This document shows positions 34,484 through 43,262 of a stretch of 64,000 nucleotides of DNA, in pieces. Within the stretch, counting starts at the first letter, position 1; each line of letters opens with the position of its first letter. The translations under genes and the position numbers were made by a program. The DNA comes from Selenomonas sp. oral taxon 126 (GTDB lineage: Bacteria; Bacillota; Negativicutes; Selenomonadales; Selenomonadaceae), in contig NZ_CP016201.1 of assembly GCF_001683335.1 (NCBI RefSeq), positions 1,016,791-1,080,790 on the forward strand, written 5' to 3'. The notes under the pieces are model-generated. The model made no database searches. It saw only the letters and a program-made list of their open reading frames with translations, and was not told where the DNA came from.

Positions 34484-36157
34484 TTACATCGGTTTTGAAT
34501 ATTGATTTACAAGCTCTTGGAGATCTTTCTCTGGCAATATTTGAGCGACAAACTCATTTAATGAAGGCGGCGGATCATCCAGATAAGTCAGCCGAGGGAT
34601 GCAGTTTTCCCAGATGTATAATATCTCGTGCTGTATCTTGCACATTTCTGCCTGAATTGCAGCAGTTCTCATATCCCAGAAAGCTGCAATCCTATCTTGT
34701 AGCCATAGGTTGGCGATCATATATTCTTCATCAGATAATATGGCATCATTTTTTTTGAAATGTTTTTCACACATTTTTTGTAATAACGCATTGATTTTTA
34801 GTGGCTTTGACTTCTTCTTCGTATAGCCGCTGTTGAGCGAAATATCGGGACCGTCCTGTGATATGGTCTCATAAAACTTTATGATGTATAAAATATCCAT
34901 GGACGAGAGGGAACCAGCCTCATTAGCATTAAGTTCTTTGGAAAAAGCATAGAGAAACTGGTAATTTTCCATATGCCGTGACAGATACGTTGCATACTTT
35001 TTGCGTTCGCCTTTTGTGCAAGCTTCCTTGTATATCAATTCGATGATTGTTGATCGATTGTTATGGACATATGATGGAAGTCCTGCCTCATTTTCAATGA
35101 ACTCACATGGCAATAGAGCTGCTTTATCGTAGAATGAACTATCTACCGTTGGATAGTATCCGTTTGAAGACTGCATGAGTGTTAAATAGCCGTTTATTCC
35201 AGATAAGATAAAATGAATATATGCGTGATATGGAACGGCATTTGGGTCATCTAAATGGTCATAAGCGACATGGTACTTCAGAGGCGTATTTTCTAAGTTG
35301 CACGTAATTGTTTCGTATACTTCATGGCAAATACTTCGTTTCATTTTACACGGGATATTGCCCTCCAGATGTTGGATGATATAGTCGATTGATTGATATG
35401 AGATGGACTGCAAGAAACTTTGTAGGGCATCCGCATACTTTTCCATATGGGCAATTCTCTGCAATCCTGCCATATCATTTGAATAGCATTCTCGCAAGAT
35501 TACTCTGCTTTTAATAAACTTTACGGCATCCGTATAATTCGTATGCAGGAGCGGATTGAATTTTACAAGAGACGGGTGTTGTATACAGAGAAAAGAACCG
35601 CTTATAACTTTATCCGAACAATCATAAAGGATTTTTACCAGGCGGATGACTTCGTACCTCCATTCATCTGGTTGCTCTTTGCTATATTTGATGCCGAAAA
35701 AGTTTGGAAGGTGGTCACGATATGCCGCTATGAAACGCTTACGTTCCCATTCCTCAACCTCATCTCTTGAAGCTTTTCCTGTAGCGAGCAAAATGTAGTC
35801 ATATATAGAAATTCCCCTGTTTTTAGGGAAGAGAACGCCTACATATTCCTCGTAGTATGTATCGTAATCGTATTTTGTAAGTTCTTTGATGCGATGAGAT
35901 GGAAGCAGCGCATTGAATTTTGTCCAATAGGGAGTTACAAATTCTGCAATATCTTCTTTCGATAGGTCTCTTGCCGCTTTCCCATATTGGAATCGTACAA
36001 TGCTAAATAATTTGTGAAGTGTTACCATAAAATGATCGAATAAACTGTTTTCATCGAAAGAACGTATGCTTAATTCTGCATCTACATCATCAAATAAATC
36101 CTGAATTGCGGCATCAATGTTATCATACAAAGGATGTACGTTTTTATTCATACACAT
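34484..36157 (-). CDS. 557-aa AT-rich cargo protein of unknown function
   Basis: It is predicted to be soluble and mainly helical, with no signal peptide, membrane segment or recognised motif. The N-terminus is acidic (NIDAAIQDLFDDVDAELSIR). The body is rich in Tyr, Ile and Lys, and the C-terminus ends NEFVAQILPEKDLQELVNQY. The gene is visibly more AT-rich than the chromosome and than its neighbours. It is isolated by hairpins on both sides (34444-34478 and 36196-36229), as is usual for independently expressed cargo in mobile elements. The start ATG has GGAGG 9 bases upstream. Role unknown; an anti-phage function is possible from position alone. Confidence 0.6.
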   Translation of the reverse strand: MCMNKNVHPLYDNIDAAIQDLFDDVDAELSIRSFDENSLFDHFMVTLHKLFSIVRFQYGKAARDLSKEDIAEFVTPYWTKFNALLPSHRIKELTKYDYDTYYEEYVGVLFPKNRGISIYDYILLATGKASRDEVEEWERKRFIAAYRDHLPNFFGIKYSKEQPDEWRYEVIRLVKILYDCSDKVISGSFLCIQHPSLVKFNPLLHTNYTDAVKFIKSRVILRECYSNDMAGLQRIAHMEKYADALQSFLQSISYQSIDYIIQHLEGNIPCKMKRSICHEVYETITCNLENTPLKYHVAYDHLDDPNAVPYHAYIHFILSGINGYLTLMQSSNGYYPTVDSSFYDKAALLPCEFIENEAGLPSYVHNNRSTIIELIYKEACTKGERKKYATYLSRHMENYQFLYAFSKELNANEAGSLSSMDILYIIKFYETISQDGPDISLNSGYTKKKSKPLKINALLQKMCEKHFKKNDAILSDEEYMIANLWLQDRIAAFWDMRTAAIQAEMCKIQHEILYIWENCIPRLTYLDDPPPSLNEFVAQILPEKDLQELVNQYSKPM

Positions 36158-36195
36158 AATATTATGCCTCCGTATATTTTAACGTGCTTATCTCT

Positions 36196-36229
36196 TAGCA
36201 AGAAAAGGAGAGGAATCCTTTTCTTGCTA
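36196..36229. terminator. Hairpin after the ERF gene
   Basis: A perfect 14-bp stem TAGCAAGAAAAGGA / TCCTTTTCTTGCTA with a 6-base loop, between the ERF gene and the cargo gene. Confidence 0.7.
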
Positions 36230-36242
36230 GGAGTAAGATAGG

Positions 36243-36860
36243 TTAGGCGGTTGCCGCAGCTTGCTTCTGACAATCCATACACAGTGGGCGTCCATATCGC
36301 TGCATCGAGAATGTTGCCACACGCTCTGTCAGCTTTTCGCCACACTCGTGGCAGGCGTGAACCTGTCCTTTCGCATTTGACTTCTGTTGGAATGCCCTGC
36401 TTGTTGATGCAGTGGACAGGACGGACGAAGCGGACGACCTCTCGTCTGTCCGCTGGTCGGCTTCTGGGTCGTCGCCTGTCGAAATGGCGAAACTGAGAAG
36501 ATATGCATATTTGATCGCGGCAGTCTGCGCCTTCATCACTGCCTTATCCCCACTGTCCTGTCCGCTACCCATGCCCGAAATTTCAAGGGATTCTCCAGAA
36601 TCCGCATCAACGAGCTTGATTGTGATCTTGACAGTCGCGATGTGCTCTGTGCTGCCCTTTGCGGTCGTAACTTCATGTAGATCAACCACCTCGGGAACGG
36701 TAATGCTGGCAATGCCGTGTTTGACGAAGGCAGCATTCACCATCTCCAAGACATCGGCACAGGTCGCGTATTTGTACTTATGGAATGTATTCACTCCATT
36801 CTTCGCGACATAGCGACATTCCTGCATGACCGCAATAAGTTTTTTCGCTAATTTTTGCAT
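36243..36860 (-). CDS. ERF-family single-strand annealing protein with C-terminal zinc ribbon
   Basis: A 205-aa protein. Residues about 10-125 match the ERF superfamily: AKNGVNTFHKYKYATCADVL, then VKITIKLVDADSGESLEISG and GSGQDSGDKAVMKAQTAAIKYA. The last is the conserved ERF helix. The C-terminus has HACHECGEKLTERV...CMDC, a four-Cys zinc ribbon. ERF proteins anneal single strands during phage or element recombination and replication. The start at 36860 follows AAAGGAG; upstream in-frame codons lack a site. Confidence 0.88.
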   Translation of the reverse strand: MQKLAKKLIAVMQECRYVAKNGVNTFHKYKYATCADVLEMVNAAFVKHGIASITVPEVVDLHEVTTAKGSTEHIATVKITIKLVDADSGESLEISGMGSGQDSGDKAVMKAQTAAIKYAYLLSFAISTGDDPEADQRTDERSSASSVLSTASTSRAFQQKSNAKGQVHACHECGEKLTERVATFSMQRYGRPLCMDCQKQAAATA

Positions 36861-36874
36861 AGGGATTGCTCCTT

Positions 36875-37339
36875 TTATTTGATTTGAATATTTTCTTTTT
36901 CGCGCAGATAAATACCAGGGAAAATACATCCTTGTTTCAGGGCGTCCTTCAGTCCTTGCTTGTCCACCTTGTCCGGCATGGGGATAAGATATGCCTCTGG
37001 TATGGCTGCCCCCTCGTCGATCTGCACCTGATGTGACTTACGCCAACCAATCGAAAACTCCCTATCCTGAATCTTCTCCCCGTGAAGGCAGTTGGACAAA
37101 TACTGTTTGAGCCTATCCGCCTTGTTCTTCGCCGCCGTCTTACGCGCAGCGAAGGTCTTTTCCTCATCTTCGTAGGCACGCGCATCGGCGAGCAGGTTCT
37201 TAATCCAACAGGCAATGTTGCGGATTTTCTGCCGCCGCTCCATCTGAAGCCCATGAAGCCGCTCCACATCAATGATTTCACCCGTTTTCAGATCAATGCA
37301 GGAAAGAATATCCTCCTGAATTTCATACAATGCACTCAT
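36875..37339 (-). CDS. Gp157-like protein
   Basis: A 154-aa protein: MSALYEIQEDILSCIDLKTG, a charged coiled-coil middle (QKIRNIACWIKNLLADARAY...ADRLKQYLSNCLHG), then WRKSHQVQIDEGAAIPEAYL. This matches the siphovirus Gp157 family, which usually lies beside annealing proteins. It lies 14 bases upstream of the ERF gene in the same operon. Exact role unknown; linked with phage recombination modules. Confidence 0.85.
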   Translation of the reverse strand: MSALYEIQEDILSCIDLKTGEIIDVERLHGLQMERRQKIRNIACWIKNLLADARAYEDEEKTFAARKTAAKNKADRLKQYLSNCLHGEKIQDREFSIGWRKSHQVQIDEGAAIPEAYLIPMPDKVDKQGLKDALKQGCIFPGIYLREKENIQIK

Positions 37340-37353
37340 ACTCCACGCTCTTT

Positions 37354-37674
37354 CTATGCGACAGGACGAATCTCATCAAGATAAACGACCTGCTCACACT
37401 TTGCGCCTTCACGCGCACTGGTCTGAATTTCCTTCGGAAAATCAAGCGTCAAACCGCCCGCGATATTGCCGTAGGCAACGTCTTCCATGCGGAGTTCCTT
37501 CACAATATTACGCAACCCCTTAGACAAGACAAGCGTCTGCATAGGGCTAAGGGTCAATACCGTACGGTCACAGCCCGTTCCATTTGTCAGGCTCAGTACA
37601 ATCGAACCTGATGATGTATAGACCTCCCCGCTCAGATCAGAGAACGCCAAACAGAAATGATGATAATGTGACAT
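37354..37674 (-). CDS. 106-aa element protein of unknown function
   Basis: MSHYHHFCLAFSDLSGEVYT... with beta-rich alternation and an acidic end (VVYLDEIRPVA). It lies between DUF932 and Gp157 genes in one operon, 14 bases before Gp157. GGAGG sits only 4 bases before this ATG, so the start could instead be the in-frame ATG 5 codons upstream. No family recognised. Confidence 0.55.
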   Translation of the reverse strand: MSHYHHFCLAFSDLSGEVYTSSGSIVLSLTNGTGCDRTVLTLSPMQTLVLSKGLRNIVKELRMEDVAYGNIAGGLTLDFPKEIQTSAREGAKCEQVVYLDEIRPVA

Positions 37675-37732
37675 AAATCCTCCATTCATAAAAACAGCAC
37701 CACCCAACAAAGAGAACGGTGCTCATATCCTA

Positions 37733-38830
37733 CTACGCCCGTGCCAAGCACTTTCGCAGAGGCGTGACATTATGTTCCCGTACCGCAATGCGCTGCGGCA
37801 CAGGTAGGGCTAACAACTCTCCACCGATGCGCTCCAACTCTGTCGCACGCTCGTAGCTGTCTGCAAGTTTGCTCGCTGCCGTCACCGCATTGATAAGTCC
37901 ATAACGGCTGTTATCCCCGCCCATAAAGAGCTGACGCAGGACATTACCGCGCTCATTCTGCGTGAGGAGGAAACGATCTGTCAGCTCCTCGACTGCCTGC
38001 ACAGGATTATCCGCAAGCGGAATCTCCATCACTTCACGCATCTTGTCTACGGTCATATGGAATTTCGCAGCATCCACGGCACAGCGCACGGTGTCTTGCA
38101 CCTTCATAAAGAATGCCTTATCATCCTGCGCCAGTGTTTCATCGGAGTAGAGTTCATAGGCGGCATCGTCCTCTACCGCGACCTGTCGCCCTACATGATA
38201 CTTCTTTTGTGCGAAGTCCTTGACGATCAGCCCATTCTTACAGACAAGGCGATAGATCAGCGGCTCGACCTTCAGACTGCCAAGGCCGACCTCACTGTTG
38301 GACACGACAAAGCCTGCCTGCACAACATCGCCGACACCGACCTCGGCTTTCAGCTTCTTGTTGACGACCTTCAGATAGAGGTGCGATTCCGTGACCTCGC
38401 AGCTCATGATCGCTGCATCCTTCATCTCCTGAATGACAGGCAGCACAGCTGCGCAGAGTTCCAGATTGTCCAGCCGCCGATAGCGATCCGAGAGGAACGC
38501 CCGAACATTGCCGTCCAACACGCGAATCATGCGGCGTTCGGGCGACTGCCGAAACCAGCCATTGACGTTCTCGTCAAGGAGCGTCGGATATTCCTTCTGC
38601 ATCTTCTGATAGTAGCGATAGGGAATTTGCAGACGTGTAGCGATCTGCTGATGGGCAGTCTCACCAATCGTATACTCCTGCGTGTCATCGCCAAGAGCGA
38701 TGAGGAAACGACCGCCCAGAGCGGACGAATCCATCGCGAGCGACCGCGTATCTGAGATAAAATCCTTCCGCGCCTCGCGCTGACGTGTCAGCTCCTGCCC
38801 GAGTTCCTGTAATGTACGACCTTGCTTCAT
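37733..38830 (-). CDS. DUF932 (phage/plasmid-like) protein
   Basis: A 365-aa protein with the DUF932 pattern: LQIPYRYYQKMQKEYPTLLD, RMIRVLDGNVRAFLSDRYRR (most conserved), and a long middle with VEPLIYRLVCKNGLIV. DUF932 proteins are frequent in phages and plasmids, often next to ERF or Gp157 as here. Function not known; a role in recombination or replication is assumed. GGAGG lies 7 bases before the start. It begins the ERF operon. Confidence 0.88.
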   Translation of the reverse strand: MKQGRTLQELGQELTRQREARKDFISDTRSLAMDSSALGGRFLIALGDDTQEYTIGETAHQQIATRLQIPYRYYQKMQKEYPTLLDENVNGWFRQSPERRMIRVLDGNVRAFLSDRYRRLDNLELCAAVLPVIQEMKDAAIMSCEVTESHLYLKVVNKKLKAEVGVGDVVQAGFVVSNSEVGLGSLKVEPLIYRLVCKNGLIVKDFAQKKYHVGRQVAVEDDAAYELYSDETLAQDDKAFFMKVQDTVRCAVDAAKFHMTVDKMREVMEIPLADNPVQAVEELTDRFLLTQNERGNVLRQLFMGGDNSRYGLINAVTAASKLADSYERATELERIGGELLALPVPQRIAVREHNVTPLRKCLARA

Positions 38831-38859
38831 ATTGTATACCTCCTATAAAGACAGAAAAT

Positions 38860-38885
38860 CCCCCATAGCCGCATGGCTATGGGGG
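38860..38885. terminator. Hairpin between exported protein gene and DUF932 operon
   Basis: A perfect 11-bp stem CCCCCATAGCC / GGCTATGGGGG with a GCAT loop. On the minus strand it is followed by ATTTTCT. Confidence 0.75.
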
Positions 38886-38915
38886 CAGAACGGTTTCGAT
38901 TATGCGATTTGCAAT

Positions 38916-39272
38916 TTATGACGGATTGTATTCCTTCGTGGTATTCCCCGTCACAATATAGTTGAGGATGGCATTTATGATCGGTTTTGCATCGTAGTAA
39001 GATGGTCTGGTGCCGAACGTCTCATACTCCCATCCGTTTGCTGTGCGCGTAAAGCGATACGTCAAGACACCAGTATGCTCACGCTCGAAGGTATAGGCAA
39101 CGCCTCCGGCATTCCCGTCGAACCAACGTGAAGTTGTGTCAGCCATCACGCCGACGCCCTTGCCTTGATAGATGTAGATCGTAGCGGCATCTGCACTTGT
39201 CGGAGCAGCTGCAATCAGTGCACCCAGTAGCAAGGCAAACATGAAAGAGATTACCTTTTTTCCATAGAGCAT
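38916..39272 (-). CDS. Small exported element protein
   Basis: A 118-aa protein with a signal peptide (residues about 1-29, cleavage near ADA-A). The mature part is short and beta-rich: ATIYIYQGKGVGVMADTTSR then GVLTYRFTRTANGWEYETFG. It resembles small secreted proteins found in Selenomonas-type genomes but I cannot name a family. The next gene upstream is a second exported protein of similar style, so the two may work as a pair. Confidence 0.6.
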   Translation of the reverse strand: MLYGKKVISFMFALLLGALIAAAPTSADAATIYIYQGKGVGVMADTTSRWFDGNAGGVAYTFEREHTGVLTYRFTRTANGWEYETFGTRPSYYDAKPIINAILNYIVTGNTTKEYNPS

Positions 39273-39306
39273 TTCTTTCGCCTCCCAATAAATATTTTAC
39301 GATGAC

Positions 39307-39684
39307 TTAAATCGGGCTGAACCAGCTCAGGATACGATTTGCGACAAAATATTCGGGACCGTCCTGAAGACGAACCTTGCGCATGATATTTCCATATCCC
39401 ATACGAAGGTATAGCCCATCACGCACCCCATCACCGTTATAGTTCTGCGCGTACCATGTTTTTGTTACGCCTGAGGAACTATTGCGTACTTGTGCATGAC
39501 CCGCAATATACCACTGACCACCATTGCTATGGTCAAGGTATTCATAGTCCTTTCCGATGCTATCCAGATCGATATAGAACACATCCTTGACGTGTTCCCA
39601 TCGCTCTGCATGAGTTGTATTGCTCATGCCAAACAGAGCAACTGTCATAATCACAGTCGCCATCAACACCTTAAACAACCCCAT
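39307..39684 (-). CDS. Small exported element protein
   Basis: A 125-aa protein. The signal peptide is MGLFKVLMATVIMTVALFGM and a few more residues to THA. The mature part (ERWEHVKDVFYIDLDSIGKD) has a surface-antigen-like beta pattern with many Tyr. The start at 39684 follows GGAAAGGAGC; the longer frame lacks a site. Function unknown. Confidence 0.6.
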   Translation of the reverse strand: MGLFKVLMATVIMTVALFGMSNTTHAERWEHVKDVFYIDLDSIGKDYEYLDHSNGGQWYIAGHAQVRNSSSGVTKTWYAQNYNGDGVRDGLYLRMGYGNIMRKVRLQDGPEYFVANRILSWFSPI

Positions 39685-39757
39685 AACGAAACAGCTCCTT
39701 TCCCTAAGAACATTCAAACTCTCTATATATAGTATATCGTTGAAAACAAAAAGTTTA

Positions 39758-40930
39758 TCACATTTTAATTTTTACACCTGGAGGTGGAGCAGAAATATAA
39801 CGCTTTACAGCTTTTCCTTCTGCTTCGTCAGCATCTTCTTGATCGTGAATTTTTTTCAGACAAGATTTGCAATAGCGTTGCTTTCCGTATTGAGTCAGAT
39901 CCTGCACAATGTCATCACATTTTTCACATGTATGTTCTTTGATTTTTCTCTTGTTTACCCATAGATACCTTTCTCCACGCTGAATAAATTCATAGGACGT
40001 CTCTGTCCAAAGATGTGCAGTGATTACTTCCATGATAGCTTTTTGTTGAGCCAAGTCTGTTGTTCCAAATACTTTGGCTACATCCTTCCCCTCAATAATA
40101 TCGCAACCTTGGATATATTGTTGTTTCTTAGATAGAATCTCTTTGTTGAGATACAGCTTTACTGGAGTTTTTTCTTCTTTTTTTGTTCCATAATTACCAT
40201 AATCCGCAAAGTCATTATTGTCTTCTTCTGGTTTTTCTATTTGTTCTAATTCTTTAATGAACACACGATCATTGCTCACCATTCCGTCCATATATTGTCT
40301 AAATGCTTCTTTTGCAACAGCGTCTGCCAAGGGCGCTATATCAGACCATTCACTGACTAGATTAAATTGAATATCATCTGCCACAAACCCCCGAGAATTT
40401 AGAGGTTCTGATATCGTTGCAGTTACTTTTTTTGCAAAGTCTTGTTGAACTGCTGTCCATCGCAATTTATCGTAGTAATAAAATTTCCCATTGTATTGAG
40501 TGAGTACGAGATTTCCTTTCTCAACTTCTTGATCTAATACTTTTACACCATATCTCCTCTCATGAACAGCCTCCAAAAGCCAGGATATAATATCTTCTGT
40601 TGGGGTTATTGCTCCTGCAAGCCATTGGCTAATAATGCCGTCTTCTTCAATTCTTCCCAATACGTTCTTTTTGATGTTCTCTGCCGCCATATCCCGCGCT
40701 AACATGACCACTGCAGCGGCATAAAGTAAGAGCGAGATAAATATATTTCCCGTATAGATTATTACTCCTACACAAATAATGGAGGGAATCGGAAAGCGCC
40801 ATACAAGAACTCCAACTGCCAGGATGGCTCTGACAATCGCGCCTAAAACGCCTTTTGCTACTGTTAAAGCCAGACCTATAATTCCAACTACAACAACAAT
40901 ACCTACGATGATTAGAAGTATCGTCCCCAT
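39758..40930 (-). CDS. Membrane protein with cytoplasmic domain and C-terminal zinc ribbon
   Basis: A 390-aa protein. The first 80 residues contain two or three membrane helices (GTILLIIVGIVVVVGIIGLA, PIPSIICVGVIIYTGNIFIS). The rest is soluble, with a zinc ribbon near residues 335-365 (HTCEKCDDIV...RYCKSCLKKI). AT-rich. It is the last gene of the right-hand AAA+ cluster. No enzyme motif is seen. Confidence 0.65.
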   Translation of the reverse strand: MGTILLIIVGIVVVVGIIGLALTVAKGVLGAIVRAILAVGVLVWRFPIPSIICVGVIIYTGNIFISLLLYAAAVVMLARDMAAENIKKNVLGRIEEDGIISQWLAGAITPTEDIISWLLEAVHERRYGVKVLDQEVEKGNLVLTQYNGKFYYYDKLRWTAVQQDFAKKVTATISEPLNSRGFVADDIQFNLVSEWSDIAPLADAVAKEAFRQYMDGMVSNDRVFIKELEQIEKPEEDNNDFADYGNYGTKKEEKTPVKLYLNKEILSKKQQYIQGCDIIEGKDVAKVFGTTDLAQQKAIMEVITAHLWTETSYEFIQRGERYLWVNKRKIKEHTCEKCDDIVQDLTQYGKQRYCKSCLKKIHDQEDADEAEGKAVKRYISAPPPGVKIKM

Positions 40931-40947
40931 TTATATCCCGCTCTCTT

Positions 40948-41214
40948 TCAACTACTTTTTTTACTCATGGCTTGCAGCTTTGTACATTCTGCCTCATTGA
41001 GTGCATAGAACTGTTCACGTGACATAGCAGAGGAGTATATTTCCTCATAGGAAGCGTCAACATTGCACATCAATGGGCGAGTGGCGTAGATTTTGCAACG
41101 ATTTGTTGTGAGATCAAGCCATTTGCATACGCCACTTGGAAGAGCCATTCCTTTTCCCCATATGGTCATTCCCACGCGTTTACAGCACTCGCCGCATTGT
41201 GTGCAATGAAACAT
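40948..41214 (-). CDS. YkgJ-family cysteine cluster protein
   Basis: An 88-aa protein with the cluster FHCTQCGECCKRVG, then GVCKWLDLTTNRCKIYATRP and MCNVD. These seven Cys are spaced as in YkgJ/UPF0153 proteins, which bind zinc or an Fe-S cluster. Function unknown. It lies 10 bases downstream of the 140-aa gene in one operon. Confidence 0.85.
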   Translation of the reverse strand: MFHCTQCGECCKRVGMTIWGKGMALPSGVCKWLDLTTNRCKIYATRPLMCNVDASYEEIYSSAMSREQFYALNEAECTKLQAMSKKSS

Positions 41215-41224
41215 GCTTCCTCCT

Positions 41225-41647
41225 CTACTCTATCGGTGAACTCTGCTCCTCAGACTTTTCCTCCTTTGGGGCATCAATATCGTATGATATTTTCTTCTTT
41301 TCAAAAAGCTCCTTGACGGCAGTTTCCTTCAGATACTTCATATCGCGCGGGGTAACGGACTTAACCTGTCTCCACTCTCCTTCGGCATCCTGATAGTACA
41401 GTGAGATTTCGAGTGAGAAAGTTTCTTTCGTAACATACGTGACCGTAAACTGACCGCCGCGATACATCCAGCCCGTCTCTTTGACTGTTTTCAGGATTTG
41501 CGCATCGATCTTCTTGGAATAAAGATGCACCATCTCATCCAAATCCATCTTGGTGAGTATGTCCATAATCGTACTGAAGATATTTTTCAGATCATTGATC
41601 GCATCCTGCAAACGATTATCCTGTCTGTCATCGTCCCGTGTTGGCAT
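41225..41647 (-). CDS. 140-aa element protein of unknown function
   Basis: MPTRDDDRQDNRLQDAINDL... starts with an acidic helical region (to residue 45), then a beta-rich part (GWMYRGGQFTVTYVTKETFS), then a charged tail (EEKSEEQSSPIE). AAAGGAG lies 9 bases before the ATG at 41647. It lies between the YkgJ-type gene and the 120-aa membrane-anchored gene of the AAA+ cluster. Confidence 0.6.
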   Translation of the reverse strand: MPTRDDDRQDNRLQDAINDLKNIFSTIMDILTKMDLDEMVHLYSKKIDAQILKTVKETGWMYRGGQFTVTYVTKETFSLEISLYYQDAEGEWRQVKSVTPRDMKYLKETAVKELFEKKKISYDIDAPKEEKSEEQSSPIE

Positions 41648-41661
41648 GAGATTCATCTCCT

Positions 41662-42024
41662 TTAGACTTCCAACCCCAGTGCTTCTTCCATTTCCTCCGT
41701 AATATCCGTTTCCTTTTTAATCCCCTTATTGCGGATAAACGGCGGAACTTCGCTTTCCGGGAGTTTTCTACTCGTGGTTTCTTCAACCCACTGCTCGTTT
41801 TCCTTATAGTACAGCTTGTGCGCTATTTTTATCAGGCGATCTGCACCTTCAATGATGAGATCCCCATAGATACGTGAGCCATGTGGAACGAGTTCTCTGA
41901 CTTGCTTCCATGCGGCTTTCAGCTTCGGGATAAAATCGTGGAGCCAATTTACAATGTCATCCCAATTCGCGACGATCAACACGCCGCCGATCAAAACACC
42001 CAAACCAAGCAAAACTGGTAACAT
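41662..42024 (-). CDS. 120-aa membrane-anchored protein next to the AAA+ gene
   Basis: One N-terminal membrane helix (MLPVLLGLGVLIGGVLIVAN), then a charged helical domain. It is 14 bases downstream of the AAA+ gene and likely its membrane partner. GAAAGGA precedes the start. No family recognised. Confidence 0.6.
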   Translation of the reverse strand: MLPVLLGLGVLIGGVLIVANWDDIVNWLHDFIPKLKAAWKQVRELVPHGSRIYGDLIIEGADRLIKIAHKLYYKENEQWVEETTSRKLPESEVPPFIRNKGIKKETDITEEMEEALGLEV

Positions 42025-42038
42025 ACAGCACTATCCTT

Positions 42039-42989
42039 TCAAATTTCTCTCTGCATTTGACTTCTTGCATATTCTTCCGAAACGACCCGTTTTGTGGTGA
42101 CACCTGTTCTTGCCGCGTTGTCCTCCTTACTCGCCAATATACTGGCTGTGGCATCCTCAATATAACTTTGATCGACACAGCTCGCCCCGTTTCTGACCGC
42201 CTTAAACGCCGCCATCAAGACCGCTGTGGAGATGTCGCTCCCCGATAAGCCCTCGTATTTGCTTGCAAGTGCAGCAATATCAATATTATTCGGCATTTCC
42301 TCGGGGATATACATTTTCCAGAGCGTACGGCGACACTCTTCATCCGGCAGACTGAATTTGATATGTTTTGCAATCCGTCGCATGAAGGCTGGGTCAAAGT
42401 TCTCAATGAAATTCGTTGCAAAAATGATGAAATCCTCATGGTCGTTTAATATCATGAGCAGTACAGAGCGCGTTTGATTGACGCTGACATCGGTCGCGTT
42501 GCTCATATTGGTGACACGTCTGCTGAGGATGGCATCTGCTTCATCGAAGAACAGTATGCTGCCCGTTTCTTTTGCAACTTCAAATGCCTTGCGTATATTT
42601 TTCGGCGTTTCACCCACATATTTGGATTCTATGTCGGCATAGCTGACCGCCAGAATCTTCCTGCCCAAATATTTTGCAATGGCATGAGCAGCCATTGTCT
42701 TTCCCGTTCCGGGCGGACCATACAGGTTGATTCCCATGCGTTTTGAGTATTTATGTGTTTTACCAAGCCCCCACTGTTCAAATACGATCTTGCTGTTGCG
42801 TGCGTAGTCGGCAACATCCAAAATATCGTCCCTTACTCCTTGCGGAAGGATAATATCGCCCAGTTCATACTTTGGTTCTTCAGGGACAAAGTTTACGTTG
42901 GGCTGTTCCTTTTTCGGCTTTTCTGCTTTTGGCTCATCTGTGCTAGGTGTTGATAGAGCTTCATCGGGCAGCCGGTTTCCAATCCCCAA
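42039..42989 (-). CDS. AAA+ ATPase (Vps4/katanin/FtsH-like core)
   Basis: A 316-aa protein. Walker A is YGPPGTGKTMAAHAIAKYLG near residue 91, the pore-like segment is YADIESKYVGETPKNIRKAF, Walker B is ILFFDEADAIL, sensor-1 is IIFATNFIENFDPAFMRRIA and sensor-2 is in YEGLSGSDISTAVLMA. The first 40 residues are disordered and Lys/Glu/Pro-rich. This class remodels proteins. The start is a TTG at 42989 with AAGGGGG upstream. It forms an operon with three small genes and a membrane protein downstream, so it may act at the membrane. AAA+ proteins of this type are seen in mobile elements, but the target is unknown. Confidence 0.85.
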   Translation of the reverse strand: MGIGNRLPDEALSTPSTDEPKAEKPKKEQPNVNFVPEEPKYELGDIILPQGVRDDILDVADYARNSKIVFEQWGLGKTHKYSKRMGINLYGPPGTGKTMAAHAIAKYLGRKILAVSYADIESKYVGETPKNIRKAFEVAKETGSILFFDEADAILSRRVTNMSNATDVSVNQTRSVLLMILNDHEDFIIFATNFIENFDPAFMRRIAKHIKFSLPDEECRRTLWKMYIPEEMPNNIDIAALASKYEGLSGSDISTAVLMAAFKAVRNGASCVDQSYIEDATASILASKEDNAARTGVTTKRVVSEEYARSQMQREI

Positions 42990-43003
42990 AATTGATGTCC
43001 CCC

Positions 43004-43156
43004 TTAATTCTCAAACTGCCTGTTGATGACCCAAGTGTGTGGCTTGTTGCCCTCTCTTCTGGGGCACTTGCCAGGCTGTGGACGCCCCGATGATACAAAG
43101 CGGAGTTCCTTTTTGCCACACTGACTGCACATGTACTCAATCCTCTTGATAGCCAA
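43004..43156 (-). CDS. 50-aa zinc-ribbon-like small protein
   Basis: The reverse strand reads (M)AIKRIEYMCSQCGKKELRFV, then PGKCPRREGNKPHTWVINRQ and FEN. A CxxC pair, a third Cys and a HTW segment suggest a mini zinc ribbon. It starts at a TTG (43154-43156) with AGAGGG upstream and ends 15 bases before the AAA+ start, so it is the first gene of that operon. Confidence 0.6.
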   Translation of the reverse strand: MAIKRIEYMCSQCGKKELRFVSSGRPQPGKCPRREGNKPHTWVINRQFEN

Positions 43157-43262
43157 TTTTATTCCCTCTTTCTAAAAATACATTGCATCTGGATGGATGA
43201 TCTGCTTTGCCCGATCCACATCGCCTCCTTCATCATGGCTTATTCAGATTCAGAAGCCCACA

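Noticed and set aside
34999-35770. Toxin-antitoxin or nuclease motif in the 557-aa cargo protein
   Set aside because: No convincing catalytic pattern (PD-ExK, HEPN RxxxxH, HNH, TIR) could be found by eye.
43160-43262. Tiny frames (15-20 codons) with a GGAGG site between the zinc ribbon and XRE genes
   Set aside because: Too short and with poor spacing from the site; no similarity to a known leader peptide.
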